DNA of 64,000 nt from Cellulomonas marina. Lineage in GTDB: Bacteria > Actinomycetota > Actinomycetes > Actinomycetales > Cellulomonadaceae. The notes under the pieces were generated by a model. The model made no database searches, was not told the origin of the DNA, and saw nothing but the letters and a program-made list of their open reading frames with translations. The translations under genes and the position numbers were made by a program. This document shows positions 44,311 through 52,120 of the stretch, piece after piece. The DNA is taken from positions 1 through 64,000 of the forward strand of contig NZ_FOKA01000006.1 in the NCBI RefSeq assembly GCF_900111925.1, in the 5' to 3' direction. The number at the start of each line of letters is the position of its first letter. The first letter of the stretch is position 1.

Positions 44311-45150
44311 GTGGCCCGAACCGTACCGAGCCGCCGCACGCGTGGTTCGATCGCGACGACGTGCCGCGACACAGGACCCGAGGAGATCGCCCTGCTGCCC
44401 GACCCCCTGCCCGCCACGCCGCCCGCCACACCGCCCGCCACACCGCCCGCCACACCGCCCGCCACACCGCCCGCCACACGGCCCGCCACACCGCCCGACG
44501 CCGTCCTGCTCGACCTCGACGGCACCCTCGCGGACTCCGAGCCGCTGTGGTCCCGGGCCACGGCGGAGCTGGCCGCCCGGCACGGCGCGCCCTGGGACGA
44601 CGCCACGGACGGCCACCGCATCGTCGGGTGGGCGATCCCGGACATCGCGGCGCTGCTCGTCGCGCGGGGCGTGGCACTGCCGTCCCCCGTGGTCGAGGAG
44701 TGGCTCAACGACCGCGTCGCCGCGCTCATGGGGGCCGAGCCGCCGTGGCGCCCGGGTGCGACCGCGCTGCTCGGCGCCCTCGTGGACGCCGGCGTGCCGA
44801 CGGCGCTCGTGACGATGACCTACCGACGGCTGGCGACGACGGTCCGCGACGCGGCGCCGCCCGGCGCGCTGGCGGTCGTCGTCGCCGGCGATGACGTGCG
44901 CCGCGGCAAGCCCGACCCCGAGGCGTACCTCACGGCCGCGGCGACCCTCGGCGCGGACCCGGCGCGGTGCGTGGCGGTGGAGGACTCCCTCACCGGCGTG
45001 ACCGCCGCGCTCGCCGCGGGCGCCCTCACGTACGCGGTGCAGCCCGCCACGGTCCTGCCCGCCGCGCTGGCCGATCACCCGCGGGTGCGGCGGGTGGACG
45101 GGCTGCCGGCGGTCGCGGCCGCGCTGGGGCTCAGCGCGGCGGGACGGTGA
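44311..45150 (+). CDS. HAD-superfamily phosphatase (beta-phosphoglucomutase-like subclass)
   Basis: HAD motifs: I LLDLDGTLADSEPLW, II ALVTMTYRRL, III GKPDPEAYL and IV CVAVEDSLTGV, with a helical cap between I and II. The fold starts near 44500. Upstream is a Pro/Thr tail from seven 12-bp repeats with no start codon inside; GTG 44311 is the nearest in-frame start and gives 279 residues. CTG codons after GAGGAG (about 44391) could initiate instead. Its last 20 nt overlap the convergent TetR gene. Substrate unknown. Confidence 0.82.
   Translation: MARTVPSRRTRGSIATTCRDTGPEEIALLPDPLPATPPATPPATPPATPPATPPATRPATPPDAVLLDLDGTLADSEPLWSRATAELAARHGAPWDDATDGHRIVGWAIPDIAALLVARGVALPSPVVEEWLNDRVAALMGAEPPWRPGATALLGALVDAGVPTALVTMTYRRLATTVRDAAPPGALAVVVAGDDVRRGKPDPEAYLTAAATLGADPARCVAVEDSLTGVTAALAAGALTYAVQPATVLPAALADHPRVRRVDGLPAVAAALGLSAAGR
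44410..44493. repeat. 12-bp tandem repeat in the HAD gene (7 copies)
   Basis: Seven units of CCCGCCACACCG; copies 2-5 are identical, 1 and 6 differ by one base. They encode the PATP repeat before the phosphatase domain. Confidence 0.92.
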
Positions 45151-45730
45151 GGTGCTCGAGCAGCTTCTCGACGAGCATCCGCTGCCGCCGCGGGGTGATC
45201 GCGTCCCCGCCGAGCGCCACTGAGGCACGCAGCCCGACGAGCAGCCACAGGGCCTCGTCCACCACCGTCTCGTCGGACTCGGCCGTCCGCACCTCGCCCC
45301 GGGCGCGGCCCTCACGCAGGTGCTGGTACATCCGCGTCCGGCAGCGCTCGTGGTGCCCGGCGAACAGCGCCGCCACGGCCCGGTCCTGCGTCGCCGCCTC
45401 CCAGAAGGCCGTGACGACCCGTGCCTCGAGGCGGCGCTCGTCGTCGAGGGGCAGCAGCTCCACCCACTGCCGCCGCAGCGCCTCGAGCCCCGTCGTGCCG
45501 TCGACCGCCGTGGCGACGCGGGCCTCCGCCCGCTCGAACGCCTGCCGGCACGTGGCGTGCAGCAGCTCGTCCTTCGTCGGGAAGTAGGGCTTGACCGCCC
45601 CGTTGGCGAACCCGGTGACCTCGGCCACGCGGCGCAGGGTCACGGCGGCGAGCCCCTCGTCGAGGATGAGCCGGCCCGTCGCCGCCACGAGCTCGTCGCG
45701 GCGGCGGTCGCGGTCCACCGTCCTGGGCAC
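45131..45730 (-). CDS. TetR-family transcriptional regulator
   Basis: A 199-residue repressor: RRDELVAATGRLILDEGLAA, VTLRRVAEVTGFANGAVKPY and FPTKDELLHA make the TetR HTH, followed by a helical ligand domain (ARVVTAFWEAATQDRAVAAL, WLLVGLRASVALGG). GTG 45730 has GGGAGGCGACC directly upstream. It is divergent from the 1116-residue helicase-like gene (226 bp apart), which makes that gene a candidate target, and convergent with the HAD gene with a 20-nt overlap. Confidence 0.92.
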   Translation of the reverse strand: MPRTVDRDRRRDELVAATGRLILDEGLAAVTLRRVAEVTGFANGAVKPYFPTKDELLHATCRQAFERAEARVATAVDGTTGLEALRRQWVELLPLDDERRLEARVVTAFWEAATQDRAVAALFAGHHERCRTRMYQHLREGRARGEVRTAESDETVVDEALWLLVGLRASVALGGDAITPRRQRMLVEKLLEHLTVPPR

Positions 45731-45955
45731 GGTCGCCTCCCCTCGGTCGAGGCAGCGCTGCCCCGCCGGCGGCCGGGAGCGCGCCCCCGTCGTCCGCGCG
45801 CCCGACGGTAGTGGTCCGCGGCGTCCCCCGAGGCCGGTGCGGACGGGTCGTCCGTCACAGCGGGCGCTCACGCCGGACGCCGCGCCGCCGATGGGCTGAC
45901 GGGCCGGCCGGCCCGCCGCCGCCCGCCGCGAGCGGCGACCTGGGACGGGGGACGC

Positions 45956-48900
45956 GTGCACGACGAGACGGCCGCCGCCGCGGCGCCGCCCGCGCCGGAC
46001 CCTTCGCCCGCTCCCGTGCCCTGGGCCGACGAGGTGCTCGGCGTCCCCCGCCGGCACCCGCTGCGGGACCTCGACGCGGTCCGCTCGGTCGTCCTCGACC
46101 TGCCCGACGAGGGCCGCGACCTGCTCGACCGCCTCGTCGAGGGGCGCCGCGTGCTGCTCGTCGCCGGCGAGCCCGCGGGGGGCGAGGGCGTGTGGCGCGT
46201 GCTCCCGCCGCCCGCGACGGCTGGGCCGGCCACCACGCCCGGTGTCACGCCCGGTGTCACGCCCGGTGCCCCGCCCGTGCCCGTCGACGAGCCCCCGGGC
46301 GACCCGCTCGAGGCGCTCGCCCGGGCGGCGGCGGCCGCGGACCGGCGCCTCGACGGCGCGGAGCTCGTCCTCGCGCTCGGCCGGCTGTCGGACGCCGACG
46401 ACGCCCCCGGCTGGTCCGTCGCCGCCGGCGGGAGCCGGCTCGGCCGCACCGCCGCCCTGCTCCTGCCCGTACGGCTGCACCCGTCGCCCGAGGCCCCCGA
46501 CGCGTGGGAGCTGCGGTGCGAGCCGGGCCGTCCCGCCCGCCGCAACGCCGCCGCGGGCCGCGCCGTGGCCGCCGAGCACGGGCCGCTCGCCGCCGCGCTC
46601 GCCGACCCCGCCCCCGTCCCGGTGACCCGGCTGGCCGGGGTGCTCGACGAGGTCCTCGCCGCCGCGACGCCACCGGTGCGCGCGACCCGCGCCGCCGAGC
46701 TCGCCCTCCTGCCGCTCGCGCCCCTCGAGGACGCGGCCGCCCTCCGAGCGCTGCCGCTGCCGGTCGCGGGGCTGAACCCGCGCGGGCCTTGCCCGGGGGT
46801 CGAGGTGCTCGAGACGCCCGCCGGGCCCGGCGGCACGCGCGCCGTGGCCGACGTGCTCGTCGCCGCGCTCACGGCCGGGACGCCGGTGACGGTCGTCGCC
46901 GGGCAGGACGCGGACCTCGACGACCTGGCCGCCCGGCTCGACGCCGCGGCCCTCGGACCCTTCGTGCTCGCGCTCACCGGGCGCGGCGCCACCGTGGGGG
47001 GGCTGCGGGACCGGCTGCGCAGCGCGGGGCGGCCCCCGGCGGCGCTGCTCGAGGGCGTCACGGGGGACGCCGCGGAGCACGCCGCGCTCACGGCCCGCCT
47101 GGCGCGCGACGACGCGGCCGGGCACCTGCCCGGCCCGGCCGGCGTGGCGCTGTGGGACGCGTTCGCGGCGGTGCTGCGGCTCGAGGCGGAGCTGCCGCCC
47201 GAGGCGGTCGCCCTCGCGCCGGCCCTGCCCGTCGGCGACCTCGCGCGGCGTCCGGACGCGCTGCCCGCGCTGCGGTCGACCGTCGCCGACCTGGCGGAGG
47301 CGCTCGTGGGGGGCGGGGACCCCGACGCGTGGGCCGCCGAGCACCTCGCGGGCACCGCGGAGGCCGACCTCGACCGCGTCGCCGTGGCGGTCACCGGCCT
47401 GCTCGCTGCCGACCGCGCCGTCCGCGCCACGGGCAGCGCGCTCGCCGACCTCGTGGCCGCCCCGCGCGTGCTGGTCGACGTCGCGGCGCACCTCGAACTC
47501 GTCGCCGCGTGGCTGGACGCGGGCGCGGCCTCGCGTCCCGTCGCCGCGTCCGCGTGCGTCCGGACCGTCGACGACTCCTGGCACGCCGCCGCGTCCGCCG
47601 CGCGGGCCGCGCTCGCCGGGGTCCGTTCCGCCGGGAGGGAGCTCGTCGGGCCGGACGGCTCCGTCGGCCCCGGTGCCCTCGGCCTCGACCTCGACGTCCT
47701 GGACGCGACCCTCGTCGCGACCCCGGAGCGGCGCTGGTGGCCCGAGCGGGACCGGCGCCGGCGCCGGGCCGCGGTGCTCGCCGCGCTCGCCCCGCACCGT
47801 CGGCCGGACGTCGCGCTCGAGCCCGACGACGCGCCCGGGCTCGTCGAGGCGCTGCTGGCGCTGCGGGACGCCGCGAGGGAGGTCGTCCGGCGGGTGGCCG
47901 CGGTCCCGGGGACCGTGCTGCCCCCCGGGTGGCAGCCCCTCGACGACGCCGCCGCCGACGCCCTGCTCGCCGACCTCGACCTGCGCGCGGCCACCGCCGC
48001 GCTGGCCACGGCACCCGGCGTCGGCCCGGGGGCCGTCGACGCGGCCGTGCCGCCCGGGCCGGCGGAGGCGCGCGCGGCGGCGGAGGCGGTCCGCGCGCTC
48101 GCGGCCGCGTGGTCCGCCCTGCCGGCCGCGCTCGGCACGGACCTGGCGGGGCTCGCGAGGGCGTGCGGCGACCGGCCCCCGGCCGCGGTGCTGACCCACG
48201 ACGGTCCGCGGTGGGCCGACGAGGTCGCGGCGGGCCTGCCCGGGCTGCGGGCGCGCGCGGGCCTGCGGCTGGCCCGGGCGGCGCTGCCCGACGAGGTCGC
48301 GGCGGTCCTGCTGCCCGACGGGCCCGGGGGCCGGCGACGCGCGCGGGTCGCACCGGAGCACCTCGTGGGCACGGTGGAGCTCGCGGCGGCCCACGCCGTT
48401 CTCGACGAGCGCCGGGCCGCCCTGGACCCGCGCTCCTCGGGCACCGCCGTGCTGCGGCCGGCCGAGCGGGCGGCCGTCGTCGATCGGCTGGCCGCCCTGG
48501 AGCTCGCGGAGCGGTCCGCGGCCCGGGCGCGCGTGCCGCTGCGGCTGCTCGCGGCCCTGCCGGAGGAGGCCCGCGTCGCCCTGGCCGACGGCCTCGTCGC
48601 CGACCTCGCGGCGGCCGTGCCGATGCGGCCCCTGTGGGCGTTCCTCGCGGGCCGCGGCGACGACCTGGCGGTGCTGCTGCCGGCGGTGCTCGTGCCCCTG
48701 GACCTGCTGGGCCGTGCCCTGCCGCTGCAGCACGAGGACGCGGTGCTCGTCGTGGAGGACGCCGGCCGGGTGCCGGCGGCGCGGGTCGCGGTGGCCGCGT
48801 CGCGGGCGCGCCGCGTGCTGCTCGTCGAGCGCACGGGAGGGGCGCCCCCCGACCCGGCCAGCGCCCTCGTCGTCCTCGGCGCCGGTGCGTCCCCCGTACA

Positions 48901-49306
48901 GGACGGCGGCGGCCCCCGGCGGCCGGAGCTGCGGGCGGCCGGCGGCGGCCCGGCCTGGGGGCGGCACCGGGCGGCCGTGGCCGCCGCGCTGGTGGCGGCG
49001 GGCCTCGTCGTGCGCGACCCGGCCGGTCCGGAGGGGACGGTCGCGGACCTCGTCGTCGGACGGGCCGACGGGTCCGGGGTCGCCGTGCTGCTCGACCGGC
49101 CGGCGCCCGGGGCGCCCGCCGGCAGCAGCAGCGGCGACGTGGCGCTGTCGGCCTGGCTGCAGGGCCGTGACGACGGGGGCTCCTGGGCCGCGGTGCGTAC
49201 CGTGACCGCGGCCGCGTGGCTGACCGTCCCGGACGGTGTCGTCCAGGACGTGGACGCAGCGCTGCCCCCGGTGGCGGGATCCGCTGCACGTCACACGATG
49301 AAGTGA
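45956..49306 (+). CDS. Degenerate SF1 (DUF4011-type) helicase-like protein without NTPase motifs
   Basis: Not an obvious family member at first sight: 1116 residues, very rich in Ala, Arg, Asp and Leu. Four segments read like the large actinobacterial DUF4011/AAA_11 helicases. About 165-215 has LLPVRLHPSPEAPDAWELRC and RRNAAAG...EHG. About 280-320 has the place of motif I, but with TPAGPGGTRAV (287-297) instead of GPPGTGKS, then GTPVTVVAGQDADLDDLAARL. About 910-965 has the motif II/III region as VEDAGRVPAARVAVAASRARRVLLVE instead of DEASQ and GDPKQ. About 1001-1090 resembles the MTES_1575 endonuclease-like domain with ADLVV in place of DLAV. No GKT/GKS and no DEAD/DEAS-like box exists anywhere. 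The frame is intact. Its stop overlaps the SDR start. GTG start. Confidence 0.7.
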   Translation: MHDETAAAAAPPAPDPSPAPVPWADEVLGVPRRHPLRDLDAVRSVVLDLPDEGRDLLDRLVEGRRVLLVAGEPAGGEGVWRVLPPPATAGPATTPGVTPGVTPGAPPVPVDEPPGDPLEALARAAAAADRRLDGAELVLALGRLSDADDAPGWSVAAGGSRLGRTAALLLPVRLHPSPEAPDAWELRCEPGRPARRNAAAGRAVAAEHGPLAAALADPAPVPVTRLAGVLDEVLAAATPPVRATRAAELALLPLAPLEDAAALRALPLPVAGLNPRGPCPGVEVLETPAGPGGTRAVADVLVAALTAGTPVTVVAGQDADLDDLAARLDAAALGPFVLALTGRGATVGGLRDRLRSAGRPPAALLEGVTGDAAEHAALTARLARDDAAGHLPGPAGVALWDAFAAVLRLEAELPPEAVALAPALPVGDLARRPDALPALRSTVADLAEALVGGGDPDAWAAEHLAGTAEADLDRVAVAVTGLLAADRAVRATGSALADLVAAPRVLVDVAAHLELVAAWLDAGAASRPVAASACVRTVDDSWHAAASAARAALAGVRSAGRELVGPDGSVGPGALGLDLDVLDATLVATPERRWWPERDRRRRRAAVLAALAPHRRPDVALEPDDAPGLVEALLALRDAAREVVRRVAAVPGTVLPPGWQPLDDAAADALLADLDLRAATAALATAPGVGPGAVDAAVPPGPAEARAAAEAVRALAAAWSALPAALGTDLAGLARACGDRPPAAVLTHDGPRWADEVAAGLPGLRARAGLRLARAALPDEVAAVLLPDGPGGRRRARVAPEHLVGTVELAAAHAVLDERRAALDPRSSGTAVLRPAERAAVVDRLAALELAERSAARARVPLRLLAALPEEARVALADGLVADLAAAVPMRPLWAFLAGRGDDLAVLLPAVLVPLDLLGRALPLQHEDAVLVVEDAGRVPAARVAVAASRARRVLLVERTGGAPPDPASALVVLGAGASPVQDGGGPRRPELRAAGGGPAWGRHRAAVAAALVAAGLVVRDPAGPEGTVADLVVGRADGSGVAVLLDRPAPGAPAGSSSGDVALSAWLQGRDDGGSWAAVRTVTAAAWLTVPDGVVQDVDAALPPVAGSAARHTMK
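46235..46270. repeat. 12-bp tandem repeat in the helicase-like gene (3 copies)
   Basis: Three units of ACGCCCGGTGTC (last with one change) encode TPGV repeats in a Pro-rich linker near residue 95. Confidence 0.85.
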
Positions 49307-50196
49307 TGACAGACAACACCGCACCCGACCCGCGCGAGGCCCACCCCGGCACGGAGGCCCAGGACGCCGAGACCATCGCCCACCCGGGTCTCACCGGCGA
49401 CATGCCCTCCGAGCCCGACCACGGCGAGGAGAGCTACGTCGGCCACGGCAAGCTCGACGGCCGCAAGGCCCTCATCACCGGCGCCGACTCCGGCATCGGC
49501 CGCGCCGTCGCCATCGCCTTCGCCCGCGAGGGTGCCGACGTGGCCATCTCCTACCTGCCCGAGGAGGAGGAGGACGCGAAGGTCACCGCGTCCTGGGTGG
49601 AGAAGGCCGGCCGGAAGGCCGTCCTGCTGCCCGGGGACATCCGCGACGAGTCCTTCTGCACGCAGCTCGTCGAGAGCGCCGCCTCCGGGCTCGGCGGCCT
49701 CGACGTGCTCGTCAACAACGCCGCGTACCAGATGGCGCAGCCGGCGGGCCTCGAGGACATCACCACCGAGCAGCTCGACCGCGTCTTCAAGACCAACCTC
49801 TACGCGATGTTCTGGATCACGCGGGCGGCCCTGGCGCACCTCGGCGCGGGCTCGACCATCGTCAACACGAGCTCCGTGCAGGCCTTCCAGCCCAGCCCGC
49901 CGCTGCTGGACTACGCCACGACGAAGGCCGGCATCCTCAACTTCACGAAGGGCCTGGCGGAGACCCTGGCCGAGAAGGGGATCCGCGTGAACGCGGTGTG
50001 CCCCGGCCCGATCTGGACCCCGCTCATCCCCGCCACGATGCCCGAGGAGAAGGTCGACGAGTTCGGCGGCGACACGCCGCTCGGCCGCGCCGGCCAGCCG
50101 GCGGAGATGGCCCCGGCCTACGTCTACCTGGCCTCGCCGGACTCGAGCTACGTCACCGGCGACCGCATCGTCGCCACGGGCGGCAAGATCGTCTGA
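49306..50196 (+). CDS. SDR-family oxidoreductase (GSP39/YdaD-YghA-like)
   Basis: NAD(P)-dependent dehydrogenase of 296 residues: about 45-residue N-terminal extension, then ALITGADSGIGRAVAIAFAR, NNAAYQ, NTSSVQAFQP, the catalytic YATTK, and the PGPIWTPLIPA block. The EGADVAISYLPEEEEDA stretch places it with the general-stress SDR group (YdaD, YghA, YhxD). Substrate unknown. Its ATG overlaps the stop of the helicase-like gene (TGATG), so the two are co-transcribed. Confidence 0.93.
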   Translation: MTDNTAPDPREAHPGTEAQDAETIAHPGLTGDMPSEPDHGEESYVGHGKLDGRKALITGADSGIGRAVAIAFAREGADVAISYLPEEEEDAKVTASWVEKAGRKAVLLPGDIRDESFCTQLVESAASGLGGLDVLVNNAAYQMAQPAGLEDITTEQLDRVFKTNLYAMFWITRAALAHLGAGSTIVNTSSVQAFQPSPPLLDYATTKAGILNFTKGLAETLAEKGIRVNAVCPGPIWTPLIPATMPEEKVDEFGGDTPLGRAGQPAEMAPAYVYLASPDSSYVTGDRIVATGGKIV

Positions 50197-50205
50197 CCGG
50201 ACGGC

Positions 50206-50271
50206 GGCCGGGACCCGTCACGCGTGACTCGTCGCGTGACCCGTCACGCGAAGCGCGACGGGTCCCCGGCC
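50206..50271. terminator. Bidirectional terminator hairpin between SDR and yciO
   Basis: About 18 bp of imperfect stem: 50206-50224 pairs with 50254-50271, with an inner GTCACGCGTGAC palindrome in the loop. It begins 10 nt after the SDR stop; the yciO stop codon is inside it. Confidence 0.65.
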
Positions 50272-50864
50272 CCCTCCCGCACGACCTCGGGCGACCCGCC
50301 CGTGAGGTCGACGACCGTCGTCGGCGTGGTGCCGCAGTCGCCCGCGTCGACGACGGCGTCGAGCACGTCGTCGAGCTCCTCCTTGATCTGCCAGCCCTCG
50401 GTCATGGGCCACTCGGCCCCGGGCAGCAGGAGCGAGGAGGACAGGATCGGCTCGCCGAGCTCCGCGAGGATCGCCTGCGCCACCGGGTGCTGCGGGATCC
50501 GCACGCCGACGGAACGCTTCTTGGGGTGCGCCAGCCGTCGCGGGACCTCCGGCGTGGCCGGGAGGATGAAGGTGTACGGCCCCGGCGTCGCGGCCTTGAT
50601 GGCCCGGAAGGCGCTGTTGGACAGGTCGACCATCTGCCCGAGCTGCGCGAAGTCCGCGCACACGAGCGTGAAGTGGTGCTTGTCGTCGAGGTGCCGGATG
50701 CGCCGGATCCGCTCCGCGCCCCCGTGGTTCTCCAGCCGCGCGCCGAGGGCGTAGCAGGAGTCCGTCGGGTACGCGATGAGCGCGTCGTCGCGGAGCTGCG
50801 CCACGACCTGCGAGATCGCGCGCGGCTGCGGGTCCTGCGGGTGCACGTCGTAGTAGCGGGCCAC
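50244..50864 (-). CDS. yciO: YciO/YrdC-domain (Sua5-like) protein
   Basis: A 206-residue protein co-linear with E. coli YciO: MARYYDVHPQDPQPRAI, VAYPTDS-type IAYPTDSCYALG, RHLDDKHHFTLVC, ATPGPYTFILPATPEVPRRL, ILSSSLLLPG and PTTVVDLTGGSPEVVREGAG. The YrdC fold binds RNA/ATP and in Sua5/TsaC makes threonylcarbamoyl-AMP; YciO itself is a paralogue of uncertain role. GTG 50864 is chosen because a TAGCGT -10 box (minus) ends 7 nt upstream; the alternative GTG 50873 lies inside that box. Confidence 0.92.
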   Translation of the reverse strand: MARYYDVHPQDPQPRAISQVVAQLRDDALIAYPTDSCYALGARLENHGGAERIRRIRHLDDKHHFTLVCADFAQLGQMVDLSNSAFRAIKAATPGPYTFILPATPEVPRRLAHPKKRSVGVRIPQHPVAQAILAELGEPILSSSLLLPGAEWPMTEGWQIKEELDDVLDAVVDAGDCGTTPTTVVDLTGGSPEVVREGAGDPSRFA

Positions 50865-50871
50865 GACGCCC

Positions 50872-50877
50872 ACGCTA
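50872..50877 (-). promoter_or_regulatory. -10 box (TAGCGT) of yciO; leaderless start
   Basis: Minus strand TAGCGT, then 7 nt, then GTG 50864. It decides the start codon and implies a leaderless mRNA. Confidence 0.5.
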
Positions 50878-50885
50878 GGCCGCCG

Positions 50886-50922
50886 CGCGCCGGGCGCCAC
50901 CGCGAGGGCGGCGCCCGGCGCG
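50886..50922 (-). terminator. Terminator hairpin after the FKBP lipoprotein gene
   Basis: A perfect 13-bp stem CGCGCCGGGCGCC / GGCGCCCGGCGCG around an 11-nt loop, 13 nt beyond the stop on the minus strand. Confidence 0.75.
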
Positions 50923-50934
50923 GGCGCGAGCGCG

Positions 50935-51909
50935 TCAGGCCGCCGGCGCCGGGACCGTGCCGAGGAGGTCGACGACGAACACGAGCGTCGAGCCGCCCGG
51001 GATGTCGCCGTTGTCCTCGGCGCCGTAGCCGAGGTCCGGCGGGATGACCAGCAGCACCTGCGAGCCCACCGTCTTGCCGGCCAGGCCCTGCGTCCACCCC
51101 TGCACGACCTGCTGCAGCGAGAAGGACGCGGGCGTGCCGCGCTCCCAGGAGGAGTCGAACGAGGTGCCGTCCCACAGCCACCCGCTGTAGTGCGCGATGA
51201 CCGTGTCGGTCTCGGCGACGACCGGCCCGGTCCCCGTGATGAGGTCCTGCGAGACCAGGGTCGTGGGCGGGTCGCCGGCGACCGGCTCGATGGACGGCGC
51301 GCCGTCCTCCGCCAGCGTCACGGTCGGCAGGCCCTCCGGGGGCGTGACGGCCGTGCCCTCCGCACGGTCGGGGACGGTCTGCGCGGAGGGGATGTCGACC
51401 ACGGCGACCCGCGTCGGCTCGCCCGGGATGGCGAGGAGCGCGCGCACGCCCACCTGCTGCCCGACGAGGGCCTCGACGAACGCGGTCGGCAGGGAGGTGC
51501 CGTCGAGCACGAGCTGCTCGGGGGCGCCGCCCTCGTCGTGCGTGGAGCCGAGCGCGGACCCGTCCTCGCCGGAGACCCACGTGGAGTCCAGCGCGACGAT
51601 CTGGCCCTCCTCCAGGGTCTCGCCGGTGCCGGGCGTGAGGATGCGGGCGGCGACGTCGCCGACGGTGAAGGGGGTCTCGGGCAGCGTCACGGTGGCGGCG
51701 GCCCCGGGCTCGCCCTCGACCACCACCTGCTCCAGCGCCGCCTGGTCGGCGGCGCTGGTGTCCGCCGTCGCGGAGGCCGACGACGAGGGGCTGGCGCTCG
51801 CGCCGTCGGTGCCGTCGTCGGCGGAGCACCCGGCGACGACGGCCACGAGGCCGAGGGTGAGCACGCCGCCGGCGGCGACGATCTTGCGGAAGCGGGCGGT
51901 GCGGCGCAC
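50935..51909 (-). CDS. FKBP-type peptidyl-prolyl isomerase lipoprotein
   Basis: A 324-residue exported foldase: signal peptide ending VVAGC with lipidated Cys28, Ser/Thr/Ala linker, then a first degenerate FKBP-like domain (about 65-170: DSTWVSGEDGSALGS, FVEALVGQQVGVRALL) and a complete C-terminal FKBP domain (about 225-320: VIAHYSGWLWDGTSFDSSWE, VVQGWTQGLAGKTVGSQVLL, IPPDLGYG). It probably helps fold exported proteins at the outer face of the membrane. Confidence 0.92.
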   Translation of the reverse strand: MRRTARFRKIVAAGGVLTLGLVAVVAGCSADDGTDGASASPSSSASATADTSAADQAALEQVVVEGEPGAAATVTLPETPFTVGDVAARILTPGTGETLEEGQIVALDSTWVSGEDGSALGSTHDEGGAPEQLVLDGTSLPTAFVEALVGQQVGVRALLAIPGEPTRVAVVDIPSAQTVPDRAEGTAVTPPEGLPTVTLAEDGAPSIEPVAGDPPTTLVSQDLITGTGPVVAETDTVIAHYSGWLWDGTSFDSSWERGTPASFSLQQVVQGWTQGLAGKTVGSQVLLVIPPDLGYGAEDNGDIPGGSTLVFVVDLLGTVPAPAA

Positions 51910-52081
51910 GGCGGTCCTCGGGGCTGGGGGTGGGTGTCGGCGCGCGGTGCCCGGCGGGCCTTCGGCGACCCGGCGACGGCCCGCACGCGCTGCGGTCCGG
52001 GGTCGACGGTACGCGACGGTCCTGGACGCCCCCTGGGCGCGCTGCCGGTGACTCTGCCGGTGGTCTGTCGGTGCCGTCCTC

Positions 52082-52087
52082 TAGCGT
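52082..52087 (+). promoter_or_regulatory. Candidate -10 box (TAGCGT) of the Gfo/Idh/MocA gene
   Basis: CTCTAGCGTGCG lies 33 nt before the start at 52121, the same TAGCGT hexamer seen upstream of other genes in this window. Confidence 0.4.
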
Positions 52088-52120
52088 GCGCCCGGGGTCC
52101 ACGACGACGGGGAGGTGCAC

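Noticed and set aside
12905-44493. Short repeat arrays considered as CRISPR
   Set aside because: Units are contiguous 11-12 bp without spacers, and most are in-frame coding; no cas genes are present.
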